This document shows, in pieces, positions 44,180 through 53,901 of a stretch of DNA of 64,000 nt. The position numbers and the translations under genes are program-made. The stretch is from an uncultured Aquitalea sp. (GTDB lineage: Bacteria > Pseudomonadota > Gammaproteobacteria > Burkholderiales > Chromobacteriaceae). The stretch is taken from positions 62,001 to 126,000 of the forward strand of contig NZ_CAMFLA010000007.1 of NCBI RefSeq assembly GCF_945957525.1, in the 5' to 3' direction. The notes beneath the pieces are model-generated. The model had not been told where the DNA came from. It saw only the letters and a program-made list of their open reading frames with translations, and searched no databases. Positions within the stretch are counted from its first letter, which is position 1. Each line of letters starts with the position of its first letter.

Positions 44180-45712
44180 TTACAGGGACGGCAGCATGCC
44201 GGCGCCGACAAAGCGGTTGTAGCTGCCGCTGGCCACCAGGGCGGCGGCTTTCTCGATGTCCGGCGCAAAGTAGCGATCCTTGTCGTAGAAAGTCACGCGC
44301 TCTCGCAATTCAGCCTTGGCCTGCTCCAGCTTGACGCTAGTTTTGTTGGGGGCGCGGAAATCCACGCCCTGGCACGCCGCCAGCAACTCCACCGCCAGAA
44401 TGCCGGCCGTGTTGCCCGCCATGTCGCGCAGACGACGGCCGGCGAAAGTGGCCATGGAGACATGGTCTTCCTGGTTGGCCGAAGTGGGCAGGCTGTCCAC
44501 CGAGGCCGGATGCGCCAGCGATTTGTTCTCCGAGGCCAGCGCGGCGCTGGTGACCTGGGCGATCATGAAGCCGGAATTCACCCCGCCGTTGTTCACCAGG
44601 AAGGGCGGCAGCTTGGACAGATTGCTGTCGATCAGCAAGGCCATGCGACGTTCGGACAAGGAACCGATTTCAGCAATGGCCAGCGCCAGGTTGTCGGCGG
44701 CAAACGCCACCGGCTCGGCATGGAAGTTGCCGCCGGACAGGATGTCATTGTCTTCGGCAAACACCAGCGGGTTGTCCGACACCGAGTTGGCTTCCACCTC
44801 CAGCACGCTGGCCGACTGGCGGATCTGCGTCAGGCAAGCGCCCATCACCTGCGGCTGGCAGCGCAGGCTGTACGGGTCCTGCACCTTGCCGCAGTTTTCA
44901 TGCGAGCCTTCGATTTCGCTGTGTTCCAGCAGCTCGCGGTAGGCGGCGGCGGCGTCGATCTGCCCCTGATGACCGCGCACGGCGTGAATGCGGGCATCAA
45001 AAGGCGTGCGGCTGCCCAGCGCGGCTTCCACCGACATGGCGCCGGCCACGACGGCGGAAGCAAACAGGTCTTCTGCGGCAAACAGGCCTTCCAGCGCAAA
45101 GGCGGTGGAGGCCTGGGTGCCGTTCAGCAGGGCCAGCCCCTCTTTCGGCGCCAAGGTAATCGGCTCGAGGCCGGCGGCGCGCATCGCCTCCGCGCCGGAC
45201 ACGCGCTGGCCGGCGACAAAGGCTTCGCCTTCGCCGATCAACACCGCGCTCATGTGCGACAGCGGCGCCAGATCGCCGGACGCGCCCACGGAGCCCTTCT
45301 GCGGAATCACCGGATAGATGCCCTTGTTGAACAGGGTGACCAGCGCTTCGATCACCAGACGGCGAATACCGGAAAAACCGCGCGACAGCGAGTTGATCTT
45401 CAGCGCCATCACCAGACGCACGGTGGCGTCGCTCATCGGCTCGCCAATGCCGGCGGCGTGCGACAGCACGATGGAACGCTGCAGCAGTTCCAGCTCTTCC
45501 GGGGCGATGCGGGTATTGGCCAGCAGGCCGAAACCGGTGTTGATGCCGTAAGCGGTGCGGCCTTCGGACAACACGCGCGCCACAGTGGCGGCGGAGGCGT
45601 CGATGCCGGCATGGCAGGACGGGTCCAGCTGCAGGGTAAGGCCTGTTTCACGTGAAACGCGGCGCAGGTCGGCCAGCGTCAGGCGGCCCGGTACGATGTT
45701 GAGAACGCTCAT
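44180..45712 (-). CDS. hutH: Histidine ammonia-lyase
   Basis: 510 residues. The Ala144-Ser145-Gly146 triad ([14 protein letters not shown]) self-cyclises to the MIO electrophile. Other family parts: [12 protein letters not shown] near 58-69 and [13 protein letters not shown]. It converts L-histidine to urocanate and ammonia, first step of the Hut pathway. Downstream of hutU in the same direction but with a 108-bp gap holding a hairpin, so perhaps its own promoter. Codons for residues 18-23 carry the parS-like site. Confidence 0.96.
   Translation of the reverse strand: MSVLNIVPGRLTLADLRRVSRETGLTLQLDPSCHAGIDASAATVARVLSEGRTAYGINTGFGLLANTRIAPEELELLQRSIVLSHAAGIGEPMSDATVRLVMALKINSLSRGFSGIRRLVIEALVTLFNKGIYPVIPQKGSVGASGDLAPLSHMSAVLIGEGEAFVAGQRVSGAEAMRAAGLEPITLAPKEGLALLNGTQASTAFALEGLFAAEDLFASAVVAGAMSVEAALGSRTPFDARIHAVRGHQGQIDAAAAYRELLEHSEIEGSHENCGKVQDPYSLRCQPQVMGACLTQIRQSASVLEVEANSVSDNPLVFAEDNDILSGGNFHAEPVAFAADNLALAIAEIGSLSERRMALLIDSNLSKLPPFLVNNGGVNSGFMIAQVTSAALASENKSLAHPASVDSLPTSANQEDHVSMATFAGRRLRDMAGNTAGILAVELLAACQGVDFRAPNKTSVKLEQAKAELRERVTFYDKDRYFAPDIEKAAALVASGSYNRFVGAGMLPSL
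45644..45659. promoter_or_regulatory. Candidate parS site within hutH
   Basis: TGTTTCACGTGAAACG matches the parS consensus TGTTTCACGTGAAACA at 15 of 16 positions, with a perfect 14-bp core palindrome. It encodes Val-Ser-Arg-Glu-Thr of HutH. Confidence 0.6.
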
Positions 45713-45749
45713 GGTTTCTGTCTCTAGTGTTGTTCTGTGACTCAGGGAG

Positions 45750-45774
45750 GTTGGCCGAAGGGCAAGCTTCGGCC
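45750..45774. repeat. Hairpin built on the dispersed 11-mer, between hutU and hutH
   Basis: The exact GTTGGCCGAAG at 45750-45760 is followed by its partial complement CTTCGGCC six bases later, so the motif forms the arm of a hairpin (GGCCGAAG / CTTCGGCC) at the end of hutU. There is no T-run. Confidence 0.7.
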
Positions 45775-45820
45775 GGACAGTGACCGGCAGTGTACGCCGC
45801 CGGCCGCCGTCAGTCCCTGC

Positions 45821-47491
45821 TTACTTCAGCATCGGCAGGTCTAGACCCTGCTCTTTGGCGCAATTCACGGCGATATCGTAGCCGGCGTCGGCATGACGCA
45901 TCACGCCGGTACCCGGGTCGTTGCGCAGTACGCGGCCCACGCGCTTGGCGGCTTCGTCCGAACCATCGCACACAATGACTACGCCGGAGTGCTGCGAGAA
46001 GCCCATGCCCACTCCGCCGCCATGGTGCAGCGACACCCAGGTGGCGCCGCCGGCGGTGTTCAGCAGCGCATTCAACAGCGGCCAGTCGGATACGGCGTCA
46101 GAGCCGTCCTTCATGGATTCGGTTTCACGGTTGGGGCTGGCCACCGAACCGGAATCCAGATGGTCGCGACCGATGACGATCGGCGCTTTCAGTTCGCCGT
46201 TCTTCACCATTTCATTGAAGGCCAGACCCAGGCGGGCGCGGTCTTTCAGGCCCACCCAGCAGATGCGCGCCGGCAAGCCCTGGAAGCTGATGCGTTCGCG
46301 CGCCATGTCCAGCCAGTTGTGCAGGTGCGGATCGTCCGGAATCAGCTCTTTCACCTTCTGGTCGGTCTTGTAGATGTCTTCCGGGTCGCCGGACAGCGCC
46401 ACCCAACGGAAGGGGCCGATGCCCTCGCAGAACAGCGGGCGCACATAGGCCGGCACAAAGCCCGGGAAATTGAAGGCATTCGCCACGCCCTCTTCCAGCG
46501 CCATCTGGCGGATGTTGTTGCCGTAGTCCAGCGTGGCCGCGCCGCGTTCTTGCAGCGCCAGCATGGCGCGCACTTGCACGGCCATGGATTTCTTGGCGGC
46601 GGCGGTGATTTCCGCGGCGGCGGTCTTTTGCTTGGCGCGCCATTCTTCCACCGTCCAGCCCTGCGGCAGGTAGCCGTGCACCGGATCGTGAGCGGAAGTC
46701 TGGTCAGTCACCACATCGGGGGTGATGCCGCGGTTTACCAGTTCGGTGAACACGTCGGCGGCATTGCCCAGCAAGCCGACGGACACGGCCTGACCGCTTT
46801 GCTTGGCGTCTTCGATGATGGCCAGCGCCTCGTCCAGCGTCTTGGCCTTGCGGTCCACATAACGGGTTTTCAGGCGGAAATCGATGCGGGTTTCGTCGCA
46901 TTCGACGGCGATCATGGAAAAACCGGCCATGGTGGCGGCCAGCGGCTGCGCGCCGCCCATGCCGCCCAGGCCGCCGGTAAGAATCCAGCGACCCTTGGGT
47001 TCGTTGTTGAAGTGCTGCTTGGCCACCGAGAAGAAGGTCTCGTAGGTGCCTTGCACGATGCCCTGGCTGCCGATGTAGATCCAGCTGCCGGCGGTCATCT
47101 GGCCGTACATCATCAGGCCTTTTTTATCCAGCTCGTTGAAGTGCTCCCAGTTGGCCCAGTGCGGCACCAAATTGGAGTTGGCCAGCAGCACGCGCGGCGC
47201 GTCGGCGTGGGTCTTGAACACGCCCACCGGCTTGCCGGACTGGATCAACAGCGTTTCATCGTCTTCCAGGCGCTTGAGCACGTCGAGGATGGTGTCGAAG
47301 CATTCCCAGTTGCGGGCGGCGCGACCGATGCCGCCGTACACCACCAGGCTTTGCGGATGCTCGGCCACTTCCGGGTCGAGGTTGTTCTGGATCATGCGGT
47401 AGGCGGCTTCGGTGAGCCAGCTCTTGCAAGACAGTTCGGTACCGTGCGGGGCGCGGATGACGCGGGACGGGTCGTGGCGGGGATCGGTCAT
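45821..47491 (-). CDS. hutU: Urocanate hydratase
   Basis: 556 residues, full length for urocanase, with AGGAGAAC upstream of the ATG. Characteristic parts are [18 protein letters not shown] and [20 protein letters not shown]; the GxGxxG-like NAD loop GGLGGMGG is visible. The NAD-dependent enzyme converts urocanate to imidazolonepropionate in the cytoplasm. Precedes hutH in transcription and follows hutG after 154 bp (47492-47645) with no gene. Confidence 0.96.
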   Translation of the reverse strand: MTDPRHDPSRVIRAPHGTELSCKSWLTEAAYRMIQNNLDPEVAEHPQSLVVYGGIGRAARNWECFDTILDVLKRLEDDETLLIQSGKPVGVFKTHADAPRVLLANSNLVPHWANWEHFNELDKKGLMMYGQMTAGSWIYIGSQGIVQGTYETFFSVAKQHFNNEPKGRWILTGGLGGMGGAQPLAATMAGFSMIAVECDETRIDFRLKTRYVDRKAKTLDEALAIIEDAKQSGQAVSVGLLGNAADVFTELVNRGITPDVVTDQTSAHDPVHGYLPQGWTVEEWRAKQKTAAAEITAAAKKSMAVQVRAMLALQERGAATLDYGNNIRQMALEEGVANAFNFPGFVPAYVRPLFCEGIGPFRWVALSGDPEDIYKTDQKVKELIPDDPHLHNWLDMARERISFQGLPARICWVGLKDRARLGLAFNEMVKNGELKAPIVIGRDHLDSGSVASPNRETESMKDGSDAVSDWPLLNALLNTAGGATWVSLHHGGGVGMGFSQHSGVVIVCDGSDEAAKRVGRVLRNDPGTGVMRHADAGYDIAVNCAKEQGLDLPMLK

Positions 47492-47645
47492 GGTGTTCTC
47501 CTAAAAGACTTCTTCAGACTGCTTTGTTGTCGTACAGACACGATGGGGCGCGGCGTAGCGCTGCTGACAAAACCTCGTAGAGGCCTGAGCCAAGGCGCGC
47601 CATCGCAGGCACGCAACGCAGGTTCAGGGGTGTTGTCAGCGAGGC

Positions 47646-48578
47646 TTAGCGCGCCAGATGTCGTGTGAGGGTCCAGGCCAGCCGGGCAGCGGTCTTCGCG
47701 CCATGGCCATCGATATCGAAATGCGGGTTCAGCTCCACCAGATCGGCGGCGGCCAGCTTGCCGCTGGCGGCGATCCGGCGACAGAGCGCCTCCACCACCG
47801 GCAGTTCCACGCCCATGGCGGCGGGCGCGGAGACGGCGGGCATGACCGAGGCGGGCAGCACGTCCAGATCGATGGTGAGGTAGACGATGTCCACCTTGTC
47901 GATAAAGGACTGCAGCGCATGGTCGGCGGCCGGCAGGTCGGCGGCGGTCAGCTGGCTGTCCAGCAGCCATTGCACGCCCAGTGTTTCCGCACGGGCGAAC
48001 AAGGCGCGGGTGTTGGATGGTTCGGCCACGCCCAGGCACAAGTAATGGAAAGGGCGGTCCTGACGCTGGCACTCGGCGGCAATCTGCGCAAACGGCGTGC
48101 CGGAGGTGGCCTCCGCCGCTTCGCGGATATCGAAATGGGCGTCGAAATTGATGATGCCGATCACCTGATCCGGCGCCGCCGCCGCCAGTCCGCTCCAGGT
48201 GCCGAAGGCGGTTTCATGACCGCCGCCCAGTACCAGCGGAAAGTGGCCGGCGCACATCAGTTCGCGCACGGCATCTGCCAGCCGCTGGTGTGCGGCGGCC
48301 AGATCGCCGTCGGTGCAGGCCACATCGCCCTTATCGCACAGCGGTTGGGCCTGGTGCCAGGCCAGATTGGCCAAAGCCTTGCGCAGCGTCTGCGGCGCGG
48401 CGGCCGCGCCCACGCGCCCCTGATTGCGGCGCACGCCTTCATCGCAGGCAAAGCCGATAATGCCCACGCCCTTCGGCAAACCTTGCGCAAACGGCGCCAC
48501 TTGCTGGTGCCAGCGGCGCGCCAGTTCGCCTTCGCCGGCATCCACGCGGCCGGTCCAGATGCTCATGTCGGGTGTCAT
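47646..48578 (-). CDS. hutG: Formimidoylglutamase
   Basis: 310 residues from the ATG at 48578 with AAGGA upstream; a second in-frame ATG at 48566 is less well placed. Arginase-superfamily Mn motifs: GGGHET, NFDAHFDIRE, LDVLPASVMPAVSAPA. It hydrolyses N-formimidoyl-L-glutamate to glutamate and formamide, so this organism uses the four-step route (no HutF/HutG deformylase pair). Start and hutI stop share one base (TAATG), implying coupling. Confidence 0.93.
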   Translation of the reverse strand: MTPDMSIWTGRVDAGEGELARRWHQQVAPFAQGLPKGVGIIGFACDEGVRRNQGRVGAAAAPQTLRKALANLAWHQAQPLCDKGDVACTDGDLAAAHQRLADAVRELMCAGHFPLVLGGGHETAFGTWSGLAAAAPDQVIGIINFDAHFDIREAAEATSGTPFAQIAAECQRQDRPFHYLCLGVAEPSNTRALFARAETLGVQWLLDSQLTAADLPAADHALQSFIDKVDIVYLTIDLDVLPASVMPAVSAPAAMGVELPVVEALCRRIAASGKLAAADLVELNPHFDIDGHGAKTAARLAWTLTRHLAR

Positions 48579-49825
48579 TACGCGTTTTCCTTGTGCTGGC
48601 GGCGACCGCGAAACACGCGCTCGGCCAGCGGATTGACGCCGAGTCCGTAGACGATTTCGGCGGGGTGTTGGATGTCCCACAGCAAGAGGTCGGCCACGCA
48701 GCCCTCGGCCAGACGGCCATGGCTGCCGGCCCGGCCCAGCGCTTGCGCCGCATGGCGGGTGACGCCGGCCAAGGCCTCTTCCGGCGTCAGGCCAAACAGT
48801 ACGCAAGCCTGATTCATGGTCAGACGCAGCGAGGCAAAGGGGCTGGTACCGGGGTTGAGGTCGGTGGACACCGCCATCGGCACGCCGGCGGCGCGCAACA
48901 GCTCCACCGGCGGTTTGCGCGTTTCACGCAGAAAATAAAACGCGCCGGGCAACAGCACGGCCACGGTGCCGGCGGCCTTGAGCGCCGCCACGCCGGCCTC
49001 GTCCAGATATTCGATATGGTCGGCCGAAAGGCCGCCGAACTCGGCCACCAGCGCCGCGCCGTTCAGATTGGACAGCTGCTCCACATGGCCTTTCACTCTC
49101 AGGCCATGCGCCGCGGCGGCGGCAAACACGCGGCGGGTTTGCGCCGGAGAAAACCCCACGCTTTCACAGAACACGTCCACCGCCTCGGCCAGGCCTTGCT
49201 CCGCCACCGCCGGCAGGATGTCGCGACAGACATGCTCGATGTAGCCGTCGGCGTCGCCGGCGAACTCCGGCGGCAAGGCATGCGCGGACAACAGGGTGGG
49301 GGCGATTTCCACCGGCAGGGTCTCGCCCAGCCGGCGCGACACCTGCAGTTGCTTGATTTCTTCGGTCAGGCTGAGGCCGTAGCCAGATTTGCTTTCCAGC
49401 GTGGTCACGCCTTCGGCCATCAGCGCCCGCAAGCGCGGCAGGCTGGCGTCGTACAGCGCCCCGGCGCTCAGGGCGCGCGTGGCGCGCACCGTGGAGACAA
49501 TACCGCCGCCCTCGGCGGCGATTTGCTGATAAGGCACGCCTTTGAGGCGTTTTTCCCATTCGGCGGCGCGGTTTCCGCCGTACACCAGATGGGTGTGGCA
49601 ATCGATGAAGCCCGGCGTGATCCAGCGTCCCCCCGCGTCCACCACCTCGCCGTCAAAGCGGGCAACGTCCACATCGGACTCCGGCGACACGGCGACAATG
49701 CGGCCATCCTCCACCACCAGCGCATGCCCCTCCAGCGCGCCATAAGGCGCCTCATGGCGAGGATCCAGGGTGGCCAGCCGGGCGTTGCGCCACAGGCTGC
49801 GGGGGGTTTGCTGCTGTCGGGTCAT
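48578..49825 (-). CDS. hutI: Imidazolonepropionase
   Basis: 415 residues from the ATG at 49825 with AGGAG upstream. Amidohydrolase signatures: [37 protein letters not shown], and a later VKGHVEQLS and DHIEYLD for metal and water ligands, then [10 protein letters not shown]. It opens the imidazolone ring to formimidoylglutamate, Zn/Fe-dependent. First gene of the hutI-hutG unit; the HutC-type palindrome at 49840 overlaps its promoter area. Confidence 0.95.
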   Translation of the reverse strand: MTRQQQTPRSLWRNARLATLDPRHEAPYGALEGHALVVEDGRIVAVSPESDVDVARFDGEVVDAGGRWITPGFIDCHTHLVYGGNRAAEWEKRLKGVPYQQIAAEGGGIVSTVRATRALSAGALYDASLPRLRALMAEGVTTLESKSGYGLSLTEEIKQLQVSRRLGETLPVEIAPTLLSAHALPPEFAGDADGYIEHVCRDILPAVAEQGLAEAVDVFCESVGFSPAQTRRVFAAAAAHGLRVKGHVEQLSNLNGAALVAEFGGLSADHIEYLDEAGVAALKAAGTVAVLLPGAFYFLRETRKPPVELLRAAGVPMAVSTDLNPGTSPFASLRLTMNQACVLFGLTPEEALAGVTRHAAQALGRAGSHGRLAEGCVADLLLWDIQHPAEIVYGLGVNPLAERVFRGRRQHKENA

Positions 49826-49839
49826 GGTGCTTGCTCCTG

Positions 49840-49855
49840 ATTTGTATATACAAAT
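49840..49855. promoter_or_regulatory. HutC operator upstream of hutI
   Basis: ATTTGTATATACAAAT is a perfect 16-bp palindrome containing the TGTATATACA core known for HutC. A weaker relative, TTGGATACACAA, lies at 49890-49901. Confidence 0.75.
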
Positions 49856-49944
49856 AGCCGGATTAGAGCAGACTGTCAACGACAATATTTTGGATACACA
49901 AGTTTCAGACTAGTTGATAACCCCATTAATACAACAGTTTGGCC

Positions 49945-49975
49945 AATAAAAAAGGGAAGCCGCCGGCTTCCCTTT
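49945..49975 (-). terminator. Terminator after uppP
   Basis: AAAGGGAAGCCG / CGGCTTCCCTTT hairpin with a six-T run on the minus strand. It separates uppP transcription from the hutI promoter. Confidence 0.85.
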
Positions 49976-50031
49976 GAGAAAAAAACGCAACATAAATTTG
50001 TATAGTCAATTAATGCCGCCACGCGGCAGCA

Positions 50032-50856
50032 TCAGCTGTCCACCCAGTTGACGAGGCCATAGTGCCAGGTCAGCAACACCACCAGACCAAAAGCAATGCG
50101 GTACCAGGCGAAAGCGACAAAACTGTGGCTGGAAATGAAACGCAGCAACCAGCGCACACAGAAGAAAGCGGAGATGAAGGAAAAGGCCAGCCCCACCGCC
50201 CACACCCCCAGATCGTCCGCCGACAGCAGGGCGCGGTCTTTGTACAGCGAGTACAGCGAGGCAATGATCAGCGTTGGAATGGCCAGAAAGAAAGAAAACT
50301 CGGTAGCCGCCTTGCGCGAGAGGCCGAACAGCATGCCGCCGATGATGGTGGCCCCGGAACGCGACGTGCCAGGCACCAGCGCGAACGCCTGGGCGCAACC
50401 CACCTTCAGCGCGTCCAGCGGCGTCATTTCCTCCACCGTCATTACCCGTATCCGGTGCTGGCGGCGCTCGGCCCACAGAATGACCAGCGCGCCGATGATG
50501 AACATGGTGGCCACCACCGGCGCGTTGAACAGATGCGCCTTGATGGCCTTGCTGAACAGGAAACCCAGACCCGCCGCCGGGCAGAACGCAATCATCAGGT
50601 TGAGGATGAAACGCTGCGCCGCGCGGTCCTTGAACGCGCCCCCCACCACGGCGGCGATACGGGCGCGATATTCCCACATCACGGCAAGGATAGCGCCGGA
50701 CTGGATGACGATTTCAAACAGCTTGCCGCGCTCGTCGTTGAACTTGAGCAGTTCGCCGGCCAAGATCAGGTGGCCGGTGGAAGAAATCGGCAAAAACTCG
50801 GTCAGCCCCTCGACAATGCCGAGAATGGCCGCCTTGATCAGCAGCAGGGTATCCAT
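50032..50856 (-). CDS. uppP: Undecaprenyl-diphosphatase
   Basis: 274 residues, seven to eight TM helices. Hallmarks are [20 protein letters not shown] (residues 13-32) and [17 protein letters not shown] with the active Ser and Arg. It recycles undecaprenyl pyrophosphate for cell-wall synthesis at the inner membrane; high copies give bacitracin tolerance. It sits between hutI and hutC, an unusual guest among histidine genes, with its own terminator. Confidence 0.95.
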   Translation of the reverse strand: MDTLLLIKAAILGIVEGLTEFLPISSTGHLILAGELLKFNDERGKLFEIVIQSGAILAVMWEYRARIAAVVGGAFKDRAAQRFILNLMIAFCPAAGLGFLFSKAIKAHLFNAPVVATMFIIGALVILWAERRQHRIRVMTVEEMTPLDALKVGCAQAFALVPGTSRSGATIIGGMLFGLSRKAATEFSFFLAIPTLIIASLYSLYKDRALLSADDLGVWAVGLAFSFISAFFCVRWLLRFISSHSFVAFAWYRIAFGLVVLLTWHYGLVNWVDS

Positions 50857-50877
50857 GGGTGGTCAGGACTCATCATG

Positions 50878-50901
50878 AAAAAGGCCACGGTGGGCGTGGC
50901 C
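50878..50901 (-). terminator. Terminator after hutC
   Basis: GGCCACG-CCCAC-CGTGGCC followed by five Ts on the minus strand. Confidence 0.8.
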
Positions 50902-50930
50902 GGTTGGCAACAGCAGGCAGTGCCTGCGCG

Positions 50931-51659
50931 TCATTTCTTGACCCGCGTTTGCGAACGCAGCTTGTAGCGGCTGCCCGGGTGCACCAGCCGGGCGAAGCTC
51001 ACCAGATTCTTGTAGGACCACGTGCGGCGCAGCACCAGCAGGCAAGGCTCATTGTCCGCCATTTCCAGCAGATTCACTTCGCGCGCACTGGGCGTTACCG
51101 CTTCCACCGCGTGCTCGATATCGGTGAGCGGACAGGTTTCCATCAAATAGTTGTTGGGCGTGCGACGGCTGAAGTCCTGCTCCAGGTAGTCCGGCGCCCA
51201 GGCCGGGTTGACGTAACGGTCTTCCAGCTGGATGGGTACGCCGTCCTCCCGATGTACCAGCACCGAGTGGAACACCAGCGCCCCCACCTTCACGCCCAGT
51301 TGCAGCGCCACATCCTCGCCGGCCAGCACGCTTTCCAGTAAATGCACATCGGCGCTGTGCGCATGCCCGCGCGCCTCTACCTCGGCCGAAATATTGTTGA
51401 TGTCCAGCAAAGGCGATTCGGCCTTGCGTTCAGCCACATAGGTGCCGTCGCCGGCGAAGCGCAACAGGATGCCGGCCTCGGCCAGATCGCGCACGGCCTT
51501 GTTCACCGTCATGCGGGAGACGGAAAACTGTCGCGCCAGCTCCAGTTCCGGCGGAATCTTGCTGCCCGGCAAAAACTGACGGCTGCGGATGCCTTCCAGA
51601 ATGTATTCCTTGATGCGCAGATAGCGCGGTTGAGCTGTGGCGGACACCTTGTTTTCCAT
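50931..51659 (-). CDS. hutC: Histidine utilisation repressor (GntR/HutC family)
   Basis: 242 residues. GntR winged helix at residues 12-75 (PRYLRIKEYILEGIRSRQFLPGSKIPPELELARQFSVSRMTVNKAVRDL), then the UTRA effector domain. HutC-specific features include VHREDGVPIQLEDRYVNP and PSAREVNLLEMADNEPCL. It binds urocanate and releases the hut promoter. The gene is separated from hutI by uppP but still lies on the same strand. Confidence 0.93.
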   Translation of the reverse strand: MENKVSATAQPRYLRIKEYILEGIRSRQFLPGSKIPPELELARQFSVSRMTVNKAVRDLAEAGILLRFAGDGTYVAERKAESPLLDINNISAEVEARGHAHSADVHLLESVLAGEDVALQLGVKVGALVFHSVLVHREDGVPIQLEDRYVNPAWAPDYLEQDFSRRTPNNYLMETCPLTDIEHAVEAVTPSAREVNLLEMADNEPCLLVLRRTWSYKNLVSFARLVHPGSRYKLRSQTRVKK

Positions 51660-51731
51660 GTAAAACGTTTGAATACCGCGATTCTAGCCTGCAATGGCCG
51701 CTTTCCGGCTGATCCAGCGCAGAAAACGCGC

Positions 51732-51742
51732 CTTCGGCCAAC
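51732..51742 (+). repeat. Dispersed 11-mer before the DUF962 gene
   Basis: Exact CTTCGGCCAAC followed by CTT, 27 bases upstream of the ATG. Here it lies in a leader or promoter, not at a gene end. Confidence 0.8.
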
Positions 51743-51768
51743 CTTACGACAGAAAGCGAGGCACTGTC

Positions 51769-52188
51769 ATGACGCTGGAGCAATGGCTGGCGGAATACGA
51801 CCTGAGTCACCGCCACCCGGTCAACATCCGCATCCACAAGGTGTGCGTGCCGCTGATCCTGTTCAGCGTGCTGGGCATGCTGGCCGCGCTACCGCTGGGG
51901 CCGGTCAACGCCGGCTGGCTGGCCGCGGCGCTGGGTCTGGCTTACTACCTCAAATTGTCGCCGCGCGCCGCGCTGGTCATGGCCGCCATTGTCGTACCGA
52001 TGTTGCTCATCGCCGGGCAAATGCCTCACTGGGGCGCGCCGCTGCTGCCGGTATGCGCCGCCATCTTCGCCCTGGCCTGGGTGGGCCAGTTTGTCGGCCA
52101 CAAGCTGGAAGGCAAAAAACCGTCGTTCTTCCGCGATGTGCAATTCCTGCTGATCGGCCCCCTGTGGACGGTGCGCGGCATGCTGTAG
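51769..52188 (+). CDS. DUF962/Mpo1-like membrane protein
   Basis: 139 residues. Four hydrophobic helices; conserved family traits include LSHRHPVNIRIHKVCVPLI at the N terminus with two His, and GHKLEGKKPSFFRDVQFLLIGPLW at the C terminus. The yeast relative Mpo1 is an Fe-dependent dioxygenase of 2-hydroxy fatty acids; bacterial function is inferred only. The first His and the later GHKLEGKKP are the likely metal ligands. Confidence 0.82.
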   Translation: MTLEQWLAEYDLSHRHPVNIRIHKVCVPLILFSVLGMLAALPLGPVNAGWLAAALGLAYYLKLSPRAALVMAAIVVPMLLIAGQMPHWGAPLLPVCAAIFALAWVGQFVGHKLEGKKPSFFRDVQFLLIGPLWTVRGML

Positions 52189-52283
52189 GCTCATCGCAAC
52201 CTTGCCCGCCAGCGACAGTTCGGCGACAAGCGCTGCGCGGCTGGTTATCATCCCGCGATACCCCGAAATACCCGGTATTCGCC

Positions 52284-53132
52284 ATGACCCTTTCTTTGCC
52301 CGCCGGCGCCTCGCTGGCCCGTCTTGCCGACAGCGTGGATGTCCTGCAACTGGACTCCCCGCTGTTTAGCGCCCGCATCGCCCTCTTGGGCGGCCAGTTG
52401 ATTGACTTCACCCCGACCGGCGACCGGCCCTGGCTGTATCTTTCGCCCAAAGCCGCCTTCCAGCCGGGCAAGGCCATTCGTGGCGGTGTGCCCTTGTGCT
52501 GGCCTTGGTTCGGCCCGCATCCGCAAGACAGCGCGCAGCCGGCACACGGCGTGGCGCGCAGCCAGGCATGGCGGCTGGACACGGTGGCGCGAGAAGGCGA
52601 GGCGTTTCACGTGGAACTGTCCGGCCCGCGTCACGCCGGGCTGGCCGCCGTCATGCGTTATCGCCTGGCCCCCGACGGCGTGGACATGACGCTGACTACC
52701 CGCAACCACAGCACCGCCGACCTCGCCTTCAGTGCGGCGCTGCATACTTACCTTGCGGTCAGCGATATTGCCGGTATCACGCTCGGCGGTCTGGAAAACG
52801 CGCCCTGCCACGACAAACTCAGCGATACACGCGCCACCCTGCCCGCCGGGCCGTTGCGTTTTGACGGCGAACGGGACGCCATCGTCTACAGCACACAAGA
52901 TGTCTCACTGGACGACGCCGGCTGGGCGCGCCGCCTGCTTGTCAGCCGCACCGGTTCGGCCAGCGTGGTGGTGTGGAACCCTTGGCAAGACAAAACCGCA
53001 CGGCTCGGCGATCTGCCGGCCGATGGCTGGCGTCATTTTGTCTGCGTGGAGGCCGCCAACGCCGGCGATGACAGTCGCACCCTGGCGCCGGGCGGCTGCC
53101 ATCAGTTGGTCTGCCGTCTGCGCAAAGGATAG
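52284..53132 (+). CDS. D-hexose-6-phosphate mutarotase
   Basis: 282 residues from the ATG at 52284; the frame stays open far upstream but without family similarity. Galactose-mutarotase-like beta sandwich: FSARIALLGGQLIDFTP, GKAIRGGVPLCWPWFGPHP, AALHTYLAVSDI, and WNPWQDK. His and Glu catalytic residues of the family (YeaD-type) are in HGVARSQAW and the late FVCVEAAN. It should interconvert alpha and beta glucose 6-phosphate. A GTTTCACGTGGAAC palindrome is embedded at 52604. Confidence 0.88.
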   Translation: MTLSLPAGASLARLADSVDVLQLDSPLFSARIALLGGQLIDFTPTGDRPWLYLSPKAAFQPGKAIRGGVPLCWPWFGPHPQDSAQPAHGVARSQAWRLDTVAREGEAFHVELSGPRHAGLAAVMRYRLAPDGVDMTLTTRNHSTADLAFSAALHTYLAVSDIAGITLGGLENAPCHDKLSDTRATLPAGPLRFDGERDAIVYSTQDVSLDDAGWARRLLVSRTGSASVVVWNPWQDKTARLGDLPADGWRHFVCVEAANAGDDSRTLAPGGCHQLVCRLRKG

Positions 53133-53231
53133 ACGAGACGCCCGCAAGCAAACTGCTCAGGCCGCGCCGCAGGCGGTATACTGTGGCGCGTTATCCCGTC
53201 GCCAGAATGCGACATCAGCTAGACAGGCAGC

Positions 53232-53810
53232 ATGGCTCAATACCACCCGATTTCCCGATATCTTCCGGTCACCTTCCCCAACGGCAACCGCGTGCGCCGC
53301 TTCGGCAAACACTGTCCGGCCTGCCGCAAGATGGTGGGCTGTGAAAACATGTTCGGCATCGCCACGCTGGAACAGGACAAACTGTTCCTGGCGGCGCAAG
53401 CTCATTGTCCGGCCTGCGGCCATCGCTTTCCCGTGGCCTGCGTCATCAACGACAACAAGCACGTCAATCGCGTGGCCTTGCCGATGTGGCTGTTCCGCTT
53501 CTGGCTGAAAATGATCACCCGCAATCGTCCCTTGCCGCCGCAGGTGGAAAGCTGGGAACTGTCGGACGCCGAAGCGGCGGCCGCGCCCAGCGGCGCGATT
53601 GTGGAAAAAATGAGCGATGTGGTCTGCTCCGAAGACGTGCTGGGCCGTTTTGACAACCAGCCCATCTGCGCCTGGGTGGAATACCAGGGCCGGCGCTTCG
53701 AATTCGAACGCACCGCGCCGCCGGGCGGCAAGTGGCAACTGAACGCCAATGAACTATTGCTGGAAGGCCGGCTGATCTACCGGCTGCCCTCCGTGGAAAC
53801 CACCGCCTGA
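53232..53810 (+). CDS. Zinc-ribbon-like protein of unknown function
   Basis: 192 residues. Two CxxC pairs (CPACRKM at about 28-34 and CPACGHR at about 61-67) suggest a zinc ribbon in the N-terminal half. The rest (MWLFRFWLKMI, then an acidic linker and beta-rich C terminus WVEYQGRRFEFE) is unrecognised. No signal. It lies between the mutarotase gene and rsmE, and no operon partner is evident. Confidence 0.65.
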   Translation: MAQYHPISRYLPVTFPNGNRVRRFGKHCPACRKMVGCENMFGIATLEQDKLFLAAQAHCPACGHRFPVACVINDNKHVNRVALPMWLFRFWLKMITRNRPLPPQVESWELSDAEAAAAPSGAIVEKMSDVVCSEDVLGRFDNQPICAWVEYQGRRFEFERTAPPGGKWQLNANELLLEGRLIYRLPSVETTA

Positions 53811-53842
53811 GCGCTTGCGCGCATCGTGCCGTTTCGCGCATG

Positions 53843-53872
53843 AAAAAGGTTGGCTCTTCGGCCAACCTTTTT
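53843..53872. terminator. Bidirectional terminator built from the dispersed 11-mer
   Basis: AAAAAGGTTGGC - TCTTCG - GCCAACCTTTTT, a 12-bp perfect stem. The right arm with its loop is the exact 11-mer (53856-53866). Sits between the convergent zinc-ribbon gene and rsmE. Confidence 0.9.
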
Positions 53873-53901
53873 GTTTTTGCCGCGCGGAATCAACAACCGG
53901 C

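Noticed and set aside
45893-47668. 591-codon open frame opposite hutU
   Set aside because: Shadow of hutU, composition matches its complement.
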